From: Chloroflexota bacterium
Lineage (GTDB): Bacteria > Chloroflexota > Limnocylindria > Limnocylindrales > CSP1-4
Assembly: GCA_005883615.1 (NCBI GenBank)
Contig: VBEC01000030.1
Span: 1 to 46,017 of the forward strand
Length of the DNA: 46,017 nt
Direction of reading: 5' to 3'
This document shows positions 32,730 to 40,801 of this stretch, one piece after another. A model generated the notes under the pieces. It saw nothing but the letters and a program-made list of their open reading frames with translations, had not been told where the DNA came from and made no database searches. Position numbers and translations under genes: made by a program. The first letter of the stretch is position 1. Each line of letters opens with the position of its first letter.

Positions 32730-33769
32730 GGCGTGCCCGCCGTCGCCGTGTCAGCGCCAGCGCCGCCCCGAGCGAGCTCCTCGAACAGCTCGCGCTCTCG
32801 AGGCGACAGCCTCTCCGGGAGGAGGACGTGGACGGCCGCGTGCAGGTCGCCCCGAGCGTCCGCCTTCCCGAGACGTGGCATGCCCTGGCCGCGCAGGCGG
32901 AAGATCCGACCGTCCTGGGTCCCCGCCGGGATCGTGAGCGCCAGAGTCCTGCCGTCGGGTGTCGGGACGCGCGCCTCGCCGCCGAGCAGCATCGCGGTGA
33001 GCGGCACGCGCACCTCGGTGTGCAGGTCGTCGCCGCGGCGCTCGAAGCGGGGGTCGGGCTGCACGGTCACCACCAGGTACAGGTCGCCGGCCGCGCCGCC
33101 GGCCTGGCCCGGCTGACCCTGGCGAGCGACTCGGACCCGCGAGCCCGTACTGACCCCGGGCGGAATCTTGACCTCGAGCCGCCGTGTACGCTCGTCCGGC
33201 TGCTCCAATGCAAGAGTGAGGCTCGTGCCCCGATACGCGTCGGCGAGGCTGATCTTGACTGGATATTCGAGGTCCCCGCCGGCTCGTGGCCGTGGCGCCC
33301 GTCTTCGGGAGCTGCCTGGTGCAGTCCCGGGCCTCTGGCCGGAGCCGAAGAACGTCTCGAAGAAGTCGGAGAATCCAGCATCCTCGCCGAACATGTCGCG
33401 CAGGTCTTCCTCGTTGACGGTCCGATATTCGTAACGCGCGCCGCCCGGTGCCTCTCCCGCGAACCCCTCCCAGTCGAAGGGCTGTCCTGATGGCGCCCGG
33501 CTCCCAGCGGTGCCGGCGGCCTGCTCGCGCTGCCATTGCTCGTATTCGCGCCAGTGCGACCCGACTTCGTCGTACTTCTTCCGCTTCTCGGGGTCCGAGA
33601 GGACCTCGTACGCCTCGTTGATCTGCTTGAACCGTTCCTCGGCCTCCTTCTTGCCGGGGTTGACGTCCGGGTGATGCTGGCGGGCGAGCTTCCGGTACGC
33701 GCTTCGGATCTCTTTCTCGGTCGCGGTCTTCGGTACTCCCAGCACGGCGTAGTAGTCCTGGAATTCCAC
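32726..33769 (-). CDS. cbpA: DnaJ-family co-chaperone, type II (CbpA-like)
   Basis: The 347-aa protein starts with GTG at 33769. The J domain has DYYAVLGVPKTATEKEIRSA, the HPD motif in QHHPDVN, and FKQINEAYEVLSDPEKR. A linker of about 90 residues with EDAGFSDFFETFFG follows, then the two C-terminal beta domains (VKISLADAYRGTSLTL and LDLRVPLTAMLLG-like blocks). It has no CxxCxGxG zinc fingers, which makes it type II. It stimulates DnaK ATPase and delivers clients. It lies two bases after the stop of the eroded upstream gene and has no evident Shine-Dalgarno, so its translation may depend on reinitiation. hspR overlaps its end by four bases. Confidence 0.92.
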   Translation of the reverse strand: MEFQDYYAVLGVPKTATEKEIRSAYRKLARQHHPDVNPGKKEAEERFKQINEAYEVLSDPEKRKKYDEVGSHWREYEQWQREQAAGTAGSRAPSGQPFDWEGFAGEAPGGARYEYRTVNEEDLRDMFGEDAGFSDFFETFFGSGQRPGTAPGSSRRRAPRPRAGGDLEYPVKISLADAYRGTSLTLALEQPDERTRRLEVKIPPGVSTGSRVRVARQGQPGQAGGAAGDLYLVVTVQPDPRFERRGDDLHTEVRVPLTAMLLGGEARVPTPDGRTLALTIPAGTQDGRIFRLRGQGMPRLGKADARGDLHAAVHVLLPERLSPRERELFEELARGGAGADTATAGTP

Positions 33770-33771
33770 GG

Positions 33772-34173
33772 TCAGATCTGGCCGAAGCGCAGCAGGCCGC
33801 CGATGCCGTTGCAGGTTTCGGAAAGCCGGCGAGCCGCCGCGTTATGGACCACGTCGACCTCGCCCCCCTTGTCGATTGCTCGCTTGATCGCTCGCTCCAC
33901 GAGGTCGTCGTCCGTGCCCATGGCGTGACTGCAGATCGGAGTCGTCGACCAGTCGCTCCTCCGCCTGCCTCTCGACCCCCCGATCTCGAGGGTCATCTCC
34001 AGGATCTCCGCCCCACTCGCGAACAATTCCGCCGGGACAACGGCTGCGACTCGGTCGGCCAGCTGGGTCGGCAGCAGCTCCTGTATCTCGCCCGTCGCTT
34101 CCTGGAGCCCGGCCACGATCAGACGATCGAAGCCCTTGGGCGACTCCCGGGACTGAGGAGCATGGCGAGCCAT
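33772..34173 (-). pseudogene. Eroded C-terminal domain of an eRF1-like (baeRF) protein
   Basis: A 133-aa ORF (ATG 34173) resembles only the third domain of bacterial eRF1/Vms1-type proteins. Residues 14-60 read FDRLIVAGLQEATGEIQELL and continue to EMTLEI. The end DDLVERAIKRAIDKGGEVDV and GIGGLLRF matches the closing part of that domain. Between them, SRGRRRSDWSTTPICSHAMG does not fit; the neighbouring frame reads ERQAEERLVDD, exactly the expected helix. The switch point is a run of six C (plus strand 33976-33981), and about 60 family residues after it are missing. So the gene lacks domains 1-2 and has a frameshift plus internal deletion. Its stop precedes the dnaJ start by two bases, which may explain its retention as a coupling leader. 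Confidence 0.6.
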
Positions 34174-34466
34174 GAATGAGCTACCGACATCTGATCCCCC
34201 AAATTCGAGCTGACGCGGGAGGGGCAGAGGAGATGCGCGCCTGCCAGGCCCTGGAGCCGGACTGGACCCGGAGCCGCCTCAGCCGGGGATGAATCAGCGG
34301 CCGCGGAATCGCCAGTTGTCGCGGGCATAGAAAACGCGCTGTCCGTTGATACAAGGCCAACGAACGACGCGAACCAAATCATTGGCCGCTCCCGGTTGCA
34401 TCGGCATCACGGTTCGTGCGTTGCCTTGCATCCGCCTTGGATCCTGTGCGACCCGGATGGGACGGT
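34174..34466. other. Gap between large cyclase and dnaJ operon
   Basis: This 293-bp stretch should contain the promoter of the dnaJ-hspR-clpB operon, but I found no clear -35/-10 pair, HAIR or CIRCE repeat. One minus-strand ORF of 45 codons (34294-34431) has natural-looking composition (RVVRWPCINGQRVFYARDNW) but no Shine-Dalgarno and no recognised family, so it is not called. I recognised no missing part of the release-factor-like relic here. Confidence 0.4.
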
Positions 34467-37400
34467 TTATCGGGCCGGCGTCGGCCCCTTTCCGACTGCT
34501 TCCCTCACCCGTGCCGCGTCCGGCTCTGCGCCCAGGCGCTCGAATGTCTCGAGCGCCGCGACGAGCAGCGTTTCCCTCCCCTGCGGCTCGAGGGCCGCGA
34601 GCGCATCTCTGGTGCGCGCGGCCTCGAAGGGTGACACGCGGTCGAAGGCTTCGATCGCCCGCGCGAGGAGTTCCTGCGCCCTGTCCACGTGGCCTGAGGC
34701 TGCCTCGGCCAGCCCCTCGGCTCGATCCGCGCTCGGTCCGGCGATCGCAAGCTCACCTGCACGCTGGCGTGCCTCAGGAAGAAAGTCGCGGAGGCCATCC
34801 CAATCGTGGAGCGCGACGAGGGCGTCGAGCATGGCTGCAAGCTCGACCGGTGGCTCTTCGGCGAAGTTCCTCCGGCCCGTTGCAAGCACCGTTGCGGCGA
34901 TTTCCCGCCCCGTGGCCGGGTCGCCCAGCGCATTCGCGACCATTGCCTGGAGTCCCTCGACGATGCCCACGGGCGCTTCGCTGCGAGGCATCGCGGACGC
35001 GACTTCGCGCGCACGTTCGACATCCCCCCGCTGGGCCAGAACGGTAGCCCCAAGCTGAAATGCGCCCAAGGCAAAGGGGCAGGTCGTGCCGGCGTCGTCG
35101 GTCTTGAAGGTGCGGATGTGCTCGTCGAGACAAGCAGGGATCTCATCCCATCGGCCGGCGATGTACAGCGCGCTCATAAGCGTTCCCGTCGAATGACAGA
35201 CGTCGTGGACGCGTAACTCTCGTGCGAGCCGGAGCGCGTCCCCGAGGATGGGGACCATCGCCTCGGGCTCGCCCCCGATCCAGATCAGGGTCTGGGCAAT
35301 TTCGATCGTAACGAGGTGGCGTTCGCGCGGATCCGGAATCTGGTGGACGAGGGGCAAGAGCGACCGTGTCATCTCCACGCCTCTGGCCACCTCTCCGTAG
35401 GCCAGGAGCAGGGCGCCGACCCCGCGGACGGCATTGGCCTGCAACGCGAAATCGCCAGCTCGCTCGCCGTATGCCAGTGCCTCCTCCCCGGCACGCACGC
35501 GCTCCTCGAGTGTGATGGGGTCCTCTCGATGGAATGCCACCCAACGGAGGCCTGCCGCCGCCCGCATGAATTGCAGCCAGGCCCGCGTTTCGCCTGGGGG
35601 AGCGCCGGCGAGGCCCGCATCGACATAACGGTCGATGGCCTGAGGTTCGACGGGGACGCTGAACCCACCCCAACGAATGGCGGCCATGCGGGCCGCCTTC
35701 ATCGCCAACCTCGCTACATGTTCGCCTGATTCGGGAAGCGTGCGACGCAGGGCAATTGCCTCGTCCCACGCGGGGAGGGCGTGGTCCCCGTCGTATGCCG
35801 CGTCGTGGTCGTCGCCCAGCTCCTCCAGGGCGCCCGCCCGTTCTGCGTCCCCGACAACCAGCGTCAAGGCGAGGCCATGGAGCTCGACGGCGCGGTCGAT
35901 TGCGAACCGCTTACGGGCCGTGGCGCCCGCTGCGATGAACGCGGCGGCGGCGCGACGCCGAACGTCGAGGAGCTCCCGAGAATCTGCCGGCCACGCCAGG
36001 TCGGTGCCCTCACCCAACGCCGCCTGGTAGTGGAAGGCCACCAGTTCGGCCAGCTCCTCGGGGCGGTCAGCACTGATTCCCGTCAGCCATTCCGCGACCG
36101 CTGCGTGTGCCTGGGCCCGCCGGCTGATCGGCAAGCCACCGTACGCGACGTCGCGGATAAGCGCGTGCTTGAAGGTGTACTCCACCTGGCCGGACAGACT
36201 CGAGGTGGGTCGCATGGAGACGAGTCCCCGACGCTCGAGCTCGCCCATCCCCTCCGACACATCCGTGGCTCCGACCGCGACCGCGACCGGCTCTTCCCAA
36301 AAGACACGACCGACGACTGCGGCCTCGCGCAGCGCTCTGCGCTCGACCTCCGGCAGCGAATCGATTCGAGCGGCAAGAAGGCCCTGGATCGTGTCCGGAA
36401 TGGCCATCCTGGCCCCGTTGCCGGCCAACTGCCAACGGCCATCTTCGACGGCAAGGGCGCCCGATTCGATCAGCCGGCTGACGATCTCCTCGACGAACAG
36501 CGGGTTCCCTTCGGCTGTGTCGAGAATCTGGTCCTCCAGGGCTTTCGGCAGGTCATTTCCGGGCAGCAGCCCGGCGAGCAGGTTTGCGCACTGCGTCCGG
36601 TTGAGCGGGCGAAGCGAAACGCTCACCGCCTCGCTCCGGCCCGCGCCAAACGATGCATGTGCCTCGGCGAACTCGGGGCGAGCCGTAGCGACGAGCAGGA
36701 TCGCGCCGTTCGAGCGCAGGAGGAGACGCTCGACCATCTCCACGACCTGGTCGCTCGCCCAATGCAAGTCCTCGATGACGACCACAACGGGGCGCCGAGC
36801 GGCCATGGCCGAAAGGAATTGGGGCCAGCGCCGCGCGAGCTCGGTGGCGACCGCCAGCGGCCGAGCCCTGTCAAGGGGATTGTCCGCGAGGTCGATCCCA
36901 GCCGTGGTCGCAAGCGCGAAGATCGTCGCCTCGGCATCGGCGGCGGGAACACCTGCCGCGCCGAGCACATCCCCGACCCCGCCTCGGAGCTTTTCCTCTG
37001 CCTGTGAGCGGCTGTCGCCGAGCGAGATCCCGCATGCCGCCCGGACGATCTCGGCCAGCGGCCAGTACGTGACGCCCTGACCGACGGCGGGACAGCGGCC
37101 GCGCAGGATCGCCAGGTCGGATTGCTGCGAGGTCCCGAGCGTGACCAATTCGCGTACGAGCCGGCTCTTGCCGATTCCAGCGGGACCGTAGACGACCGCC
37201 AGCTGCGGCGTGCGCGTCTCGATCGCCTCGTCGAGCAGGCCGCCGAGGATCGCCAGCTCTCGCTCGCGCCCGACCACGCGGGCCTGGAGGTTGCGTGTCG
37301 GGCCCGCCTCCATCGCGCCCTCGATCCGCCCCGTGAGCGGATGCGCGAGGACAGGAGATTCCTTGCCCTTCAGCATCAGCTCGACAGGCTCGGCGAACTT

Positions 37401-38048
37401 GAACAGCGCTCGAGTCGAACCGAATGTGCGGTCGCCTACCAGCACCGTGCCGGGCTGTGCCGCGGTCTGGAGGCGCGCCGCGACGTTGCTAGCTTCGCCG
37501 GTGACCATCGGCCGATCTGTCCGGACCTCGGTCGGTGCGATCACCTCGCCGGTGTTGACGCCGATCCGCACCGAGAGCTGTGCTGCGTACCGCTTTTCGG
37601 TCTCCCCGGCTAGGTCGCGCATCCGGTCAAGGATCTCGGCGGCCGCGCTGACCGCCCGTGCAGGGTCGTCCTCGCGAACGCGGGGGACGCCGAACACAGC
37701 GACGACCGCATCCCCGATGTACTTCTCGACCGTCCCGCCCCACGCCTGCACGGTTCCGGAGACGAGAGAGAAGTACGCCTGCAGGATCGACCGCAGCTTC
37801 TCCGGATCGAGGCCATCGCTGAGCTTCGTGGAGTCCACGAGATCGACGAAAAGGACGGTCGCCAGCTTGCGCTCTTCGGGCGGGGCATCGCTTCCGACCG
37901 CCTCACCACAGGATGGGCAGAATCGCGCGTCAGGCGCGAGCTCGGCAGAGCATCGAGGGCAGCGCGTCGAGAGCAACGCGCCGCACTGGGCGCAATACCT
38001 GGCCGCAGCCTGGTTTTCGGCGCCGCACGACGAACAGGCTCGACTCAC
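34467..38048 (-). CDS. Class III cyclase/STAND-ATPase/TPR signalling protein with zinc ribbons
   Basis: The protein is 1193 aa (GTG 38048). Eight Cys in four CxxC pairs (5/8, 19/22, 30/33, 44/47) form two zinc ribbons. A class III adenylate/guanylate cyclase domain follows (about 60-225) with metal Asp69 (FVDLVDST) and Asp113 (YIGDAVVAVFG). Then comes an AAA-type STAND ATPase (Walker A GPAGIGKS 288-295; Walker B VVVVIEDLHWAS) and about 550 residues of helical TPR-like repeats. A TACACT hexamer six bases before GTG suggests a leaderless mRNA. An ORF extension to 38159 overlaps the methyltransferase and is rejected. It is a probable soluble sensor that makes a cyclic nucleotide in response to an ATPase-gated signal; the ligand is unknown. 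Architecture is shared with many Chloroflexota and actinobacterial proteins. Confidence 0.88.
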   Translation of the reverse strand: MSRACSSCGAENQAAARYCAQCGALLSTRCPRCSAELAPDARFCPSCGEAVGSDAPPEERKLATVLFVDLVDSTKLSDGLDPEKLRSILQAYFSLVSGTVQAWGGTVEKYIGDAVVAVFGVPRVREDDPARAVSAAAEILDRMRDLAGETEKRYAAQLSVRIGVNTGEVIAPTEVRTDRPMVTGEASNVAARLQTAAQPGTVLVGDRTFGSTRALFKFAEPVELMLKGKESPVLAHPLTGRIEGAMEAGPTRNLQARVVGRERELAILGGLLDEAIETRTPQLAVVYGPAGIGKSRLVRELVTLGTSQQSDLAILRGRCPAVGQGVTYWPLAEIVRAACGISLGDSRSQAEEKLRGGVGDVLGAAGVPAADAEATIFALATTAGIDLADNPLDRARPLAVATELARRWPQFLSAMAARRPVVVVIEDLHWASDQVVEMVERLLLRSNGAILLVATARPEFAEAHASFGAGRSEAVSVSLRPLNRTQCANLLAGLLPGNDLPKALEDQILDTAEGNPLFVEEIVSRLIESGALAVEDGRWQLAGNGARMAIPDTIQGLLAARIDSLPEVERRALREAAVVGRVFWEEPVAVAVGATDVSEGMGELERRGLVSMRPTSSLSGQVEYTFKHALIRDVAYGGLPISRRAQAHAAVAEWLTGISADRPEELAELVAFHYQAALGEGTDLAWPADSRELLDVRRRAAAAFIAAGATARKRFAIDRAVELHGLALTLVVGDAERAGALEELGDDHDAAYDGDHALPAWDEAIALRRTLPESGEHVARLAMKAARMAAIRWGGFSVPVEPQAIDRYVDAGLAGAPPGETRAWLQFMRAAAGLRWVAFHREDPITLEERVRAGEEALAYGERAGDFALQANAVRGVGALLLAYGEVARGVEMTRSLLPLVHQIPDPRERHLVTIEIAQTLIWIGGEPEAMVPILGDALRLARELRVHDVCHSTGTLMSALYIAGRWDEIPACLDEHIRTFKTDDAGTTCPFALGAFQLGATVLAQRGDVERAREVASAMPRSEAPVGIVEGLQAMVANALGDPATGREIAATVLATGRRNFAEEPPVELAAMLDALVALHDWDGLRDFLPEARQRAGELAIAGPSADRAEGLAEAASGHVDRAQELLARAIEAFDRVSPFEAARTRDALAALEPQGRETLLVAALETFERLGAEPDAARVREAVGKGPTPAR

Positions 38049-38115
38049 CTGACGAGTGTACGCACGTGAGAACCTCGCCTCCTTTCGCGGCCGAGCCTCG
38101 CTCCTGGCCGGACTT

Positions 38116-38778
38116 CTATGCCGCCGCTGCGAGCTCCTCGCGGCGTTCATAGACCACAACCCGCCAGAAGAACGTGCCCTTCTCCGACCGGATTTCGAGA
38201 CCCGCGGACGCGGCGAGTTCGTCGATCATGGCGTTGGGATGCGCGTACGCTCGGTACGCTCTCCCTCGCAGGCGCTGAAGGAGATTCTCCAGGCGCAGGC
38301 CCAGCCGCACCAGCAGCCGATCACGCGGCAGGACGAGCCCGTAGGCACGACGGGCACGTTCGGCGGACAGGCCAACGAGGCGCACGGCGTCCGGGTAGCA
38401 GCAGACCACACGATCGAGCGTGACAATGTCGGCGGCATCGATCGAGCCGGCTCGATGCACGAAGTCGCCATCCACGAACTCCATTCGATTCAGCGCGTTC
38501 GCGCGACGCGCTTCATGCCGAGCGACCTCGAGGTACGCCGGCGAGGCGTCGACCAAGACTGCATGGCCGGCCCCGGCACGGAGAAGTTCCTGATCGATGA
38601 CGCCGATCCCGCCCCCGATGTCGAGAAGCGTCGAGCCTCGGCCAACGTATGGCCGGAGCATCTCGAGAAGCATTGCCGTGGTGCGATCGGGCCCCTGGCG
38701 CTGGTACCGATCCCGGTCGCGTTCGGCCTGGCGATGATCGAAGATCGAGGCGAAAGCGTCGCAGCCGCACGCGTCCAT
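38116..38778 (-). CDS. Class I SAM-dependent methyltransferase
   Basis: The 220-aa protein has motif I in LLDIGGGIGVIDQELL, an acidic residue ending strand 2 (AVLVDASPAYLEVA), GDFV, and motif IV-like DIVTLDRVVCCYPDA. This is a Rossmann methyltransferase; the C-terminal half is basic and has WRVVVYERR. The substrate cannot be inferred; the ending somewhat resembles Mg-protoporphyrin O-methyltransferase-type sequences, without other support. A TAGGCT hexamer (38791-38786) lies exactly seven bases before ATG 38778 with no Shine-Dalgarno, so it is probably leaderless. The large cyclase follows 67 bp downstream on the same strand; the aldose epimerase is divergent. Confidence 0.83.
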   Translation of the reverse strand: MDACGCDAFASIFDHRQAERDRDRYQRQGPDRTTAMLLEMLRPYVGRGSTLLDIGGGIGVIDQELLRAGAGHAVLVDASPAYLEVARHEARRANALNRMEFVDGDFVHRAGSIDAADIVTLDRVVCCYPDAVRLVGLSAERARRAYGLVLPRDRLLVRLGLRLENLLQRLRGRAYRAYAHPNAMIDELAASAGLEIRSEKGTFFWRVVVYERREELAAAA

Positions 38779-38828
38779 TCATCGAAGCCTACACGCGTCG
38801 CTCGACGGTATCTGGAGTGCCAAATCCA

Positions 38829-39692
38829 ATGAAGCAGGTCTCCCTGAAGAGTGCTGCGGTGGAGGTCGACATCCTGCCGGAGGTCGGTGCCCGGCTGCAT
38901 CGGCTGCGGGCCTTTGGCCGCGACATTCTGCGAGCCCCCGCCAACCCCGAGGAGCACATTCGGGACCCGTTCTTCTGGGGCGGTTACACCATGGCGCCGT
39001 GGTGCGGCCGCGTCGACGCGGGGCCGGTCAAGGTCGCGAACCGACAGCTGGCCCTCCGCTCGAATTTCCGGGATGGGTCGGCGATCCACGGTCAGGTCTA
39101 TGCCGTCCCGTGGGAGGTCCTCGACGAGGGTCGGTTTCGGGTACGCGGGGGCGGCGACGCATGGCCGTGGCCTTACGAGGTGACACTCCAAGTCGGGCTC
39201 GAAGACACATCGGTAAGGCTCGACTACGCGTTGACCAACAGCTCGGACGAGCCGATGCCGGCCGGGCTGGGGATCCATCCCTGGTTCCTCCGGCCGTTGC
39301 GCGTCGCCATCCGCGCGACTGGCGTCTACTCGCCCAACTGGGCGACCCCGGTGCGCGCCGTGCAGGTCGCAGGCCCCTTCGACCTGCGAGAGGTGCGCGA
39401 AATGCCCCCGGACCTCGACGCCACGTGGACAGAACTCGCCGATCCGCCGGTTGAGTTGGAGTGGCCTGCGGCCGGTGTCCGCTCGACCATGCGGGCGGCG
39501 GCTGAATCTCTCGTCATCGTCGCGGCGAGTCCAGGCGACGTCGATGCCGTTGCGATCGAGCCGCAGACGCACGCGCCGCAGGGACTTCGTCGGCTGGCCG
39601 ATGGCGAACCCGATGCCATGACGCTGCTCGATCCGGGCACGAGTTTTCGGCTGTCGGTCGAGCTTTCCTTCGAACGTACAGCCGCCAGTTGA
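38829..39692 (+). CDS. Aldose 1-epimerase (mutarotase-like)
   Basis: The 287-aa protein starts at ATG 38829; a longer frame from 38649 crosses the divergent methyltransferase gene and is rejected. The galactose-mutarotase fold is shown by LPEVGARLHRLRAFG near the N-terminus. Catalytic His87 lies in DGSAIHGQVY, His150 in GLGIHPWF and Glu244 in VAIEPQTHAP. It interconverts alpha and beta anomers of a hexose in the cytosol, or acts on a hexose-6-phosphate or other sugar. The following AlkZ-like gene starts at a TTG overlapping this stop (TTGA), so the two are probably co-translated although their functions seem unrelated. Confidence 0.88.
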   Translation: MKQVSLKSAAVEVDILPEVGARLHRLRAFGRDILRAPANPEEHIRDPFFWGGYTMAPWCGRVDAGPVKVANRQLALRSNFRDGSAIHGQVYAVPWEVLDEGRFRVRGGGDAWPWPYEVTLQVGLEDTSVRLDYALTNSSDEPMPAGLGIHPWFLRPLRVAIRATGVYSPNWATPVRAVQVAGPFDLREVREMPPDLDATWTELADPPVELEWPAAGVRSTMRAAAESLVIVAASPGDVDAVAIEPQTHAPQGLRRLADGEPDAMTLLDPGTSFRLSVELSFERTAAS

Positions 39693-40801
39693 AAGGCGAG
39701 GTACTCAGCAGGCGCACTCTGAATCGCACGCTCCTCGAGCGGCAGATGCTGCTTCGCCGCACGAGCCGCTCTCCCGAGCGAGCGATCGAGGATCTGGTCG
39801 GCATGCAGGCGCAGGTTCCCGGGAACCCGTACATCGCCCTGTGGTCCCGGCTGGACGACTTCGAGCCGGACGACCTGTCGACACTCATCAGCAAGCGGGG
39901 CGCTGTTCGAATGACGCTGATGCGGGCGACCATCCACCTGGTGACTGCCGACGACGCGCTCGCGCTGCGGCCGGTCATGCAGCCCGTCCTCGAGCGCAAC
40001 TTCTACTCAGGCAGTCCGTTTGGCCGCCGGATTCCGGGCGCAGATATCTCCGCGATCCTTTCCGTCGGCAGGCAATTGGTCGGGGAACACCCGCGGACGG
40101 CCGCCCAACTGCGCGGGCTCCTCGGCGAACGGTGGCCGGAGGAGGACGCCGAGGCATTGTCCATGGCTGTGCGCCTGCTGGTGCCGATGGTCCAGGTGCC
40201 GCCGCGGGGCCTGTGGAAGGCCAGCGGCCAACCGACCTGGTCGGCGCTCGAGGATTGGCTCGGCAGACCACTGCGGGGAGAGGCCGACGTCGACCGCGTT
40301 GTCCTTCGCTATCTCGCCGCGTTCGGCCCCGCCACGGTCGCCGACATCCGGACGTGGTCCGGCCTGGGCGGGCTGCGCGAGGTCAGCGACCGCCTTCGTC
40401 CCAACCTGCGGACATTCCGCGACGAGAATGGCCGAGAGGTGATCGACCTGCCGGAGGCGCCGATAGCGGACCCCGAAACTCCCGCGCCGCCGCGCTTCCT
40501 GCCGGAGTACGACAACGTCCTGCTGTCTCACGCGGATCGCGGCCGGGTCGTCGAGGAGGCGGCGCGCTTCGCGATGTCGCGCGAGAACGCGTTCTGGTCG
40601 ACCGTCCTGGTGGACGGCTTCGTTGCCGCCATCTGGCGACTGAGGGAGGAGGCCAACATCGTCACGCTCGAAATCACGCCCTGGCAAGCCCTGTCGGCCA
40701 TGGATCGCCAGGCCGTAGAGGAGGAGGGTCGACGGCTGCTTGCCTTCCTCGCCCCCGATGCCACTAGCCGTGAAGTGAGGCTGTCGAAGCGAGAGGATTA
40801 G
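39689..40801 (+). CDS. Winged-helix DNA-binding protein of the AlkZ/HTH_42 family
   Basis: The protein is 370 aa with a likely TTG start overlapping the epimerase stop. The N-terminus LNRTLLERQMLLRRTSRSPE leads to IEDLVGMQAQVPGNPYIALW, containing the Gln-Ala-Gln motif of AlkZ-type DNA glycosylases. Later winged-helix segments include VLRYLAAFGPATVADIRTWSG and FLPEYDNVLLSHADR. Characterised AlkZ members unhook DNA interstrand crosslinks or excise alkylated bases; many relatives are untested. Its length agrees with the family. The gene meets the 1046-aa regulator tail to tail with a four-base overlap (40798-40801). Confidence 0.83.
   Translation: MKGEVLSRRTLNRTLLERQMLLRRTSRSPERAIEDLVGMQAQVPGNPYIALWSRLDDFEPDDLSTLISKRGAVRMTLMRATIHLVTADDALALRPVMQPVLERNFYSGSPFGRRIPGADISAILSVGRQLVGEHPRTAAQLRGLLGERWPEEDAEALSMAVRLLVPMVQVPPRGLWKASGQPTWSALEDWLGRPLRGEADVDRVVLRYLAAFGPATVADIRTWSGLGGLREVSDRLRPNLRTFRDENGREVIDLPEAPIADPETPAPPRFLPEYDNVLLSHADRGRVVEEAARFAMSRENAFWSTVLVDGFVAAIWRLREEANIVTLEITPWQALSAMDRQAVEEEGRRLLAFLAPDATSREVRLSKRED

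Noticed and set aside
34294-34431. 45-codon minus-strand ORF downstream of the large cyclase
   Set aside because: Natural-looking residues, but no Shine-Dalgarno or known family; left as a possibility only.
35781-37007. 408-codon plus-strand ORF
   Set aside because: Antisense to the large cyclase/STAND gene; no motif or ribosome-binding site.
38049-38159. N-terminal extension of the large cyclase
   Set aside because: It would overlap the methyltransferase gene in another frame, adds only basic residues, and has no zinc-ribbon continuity.
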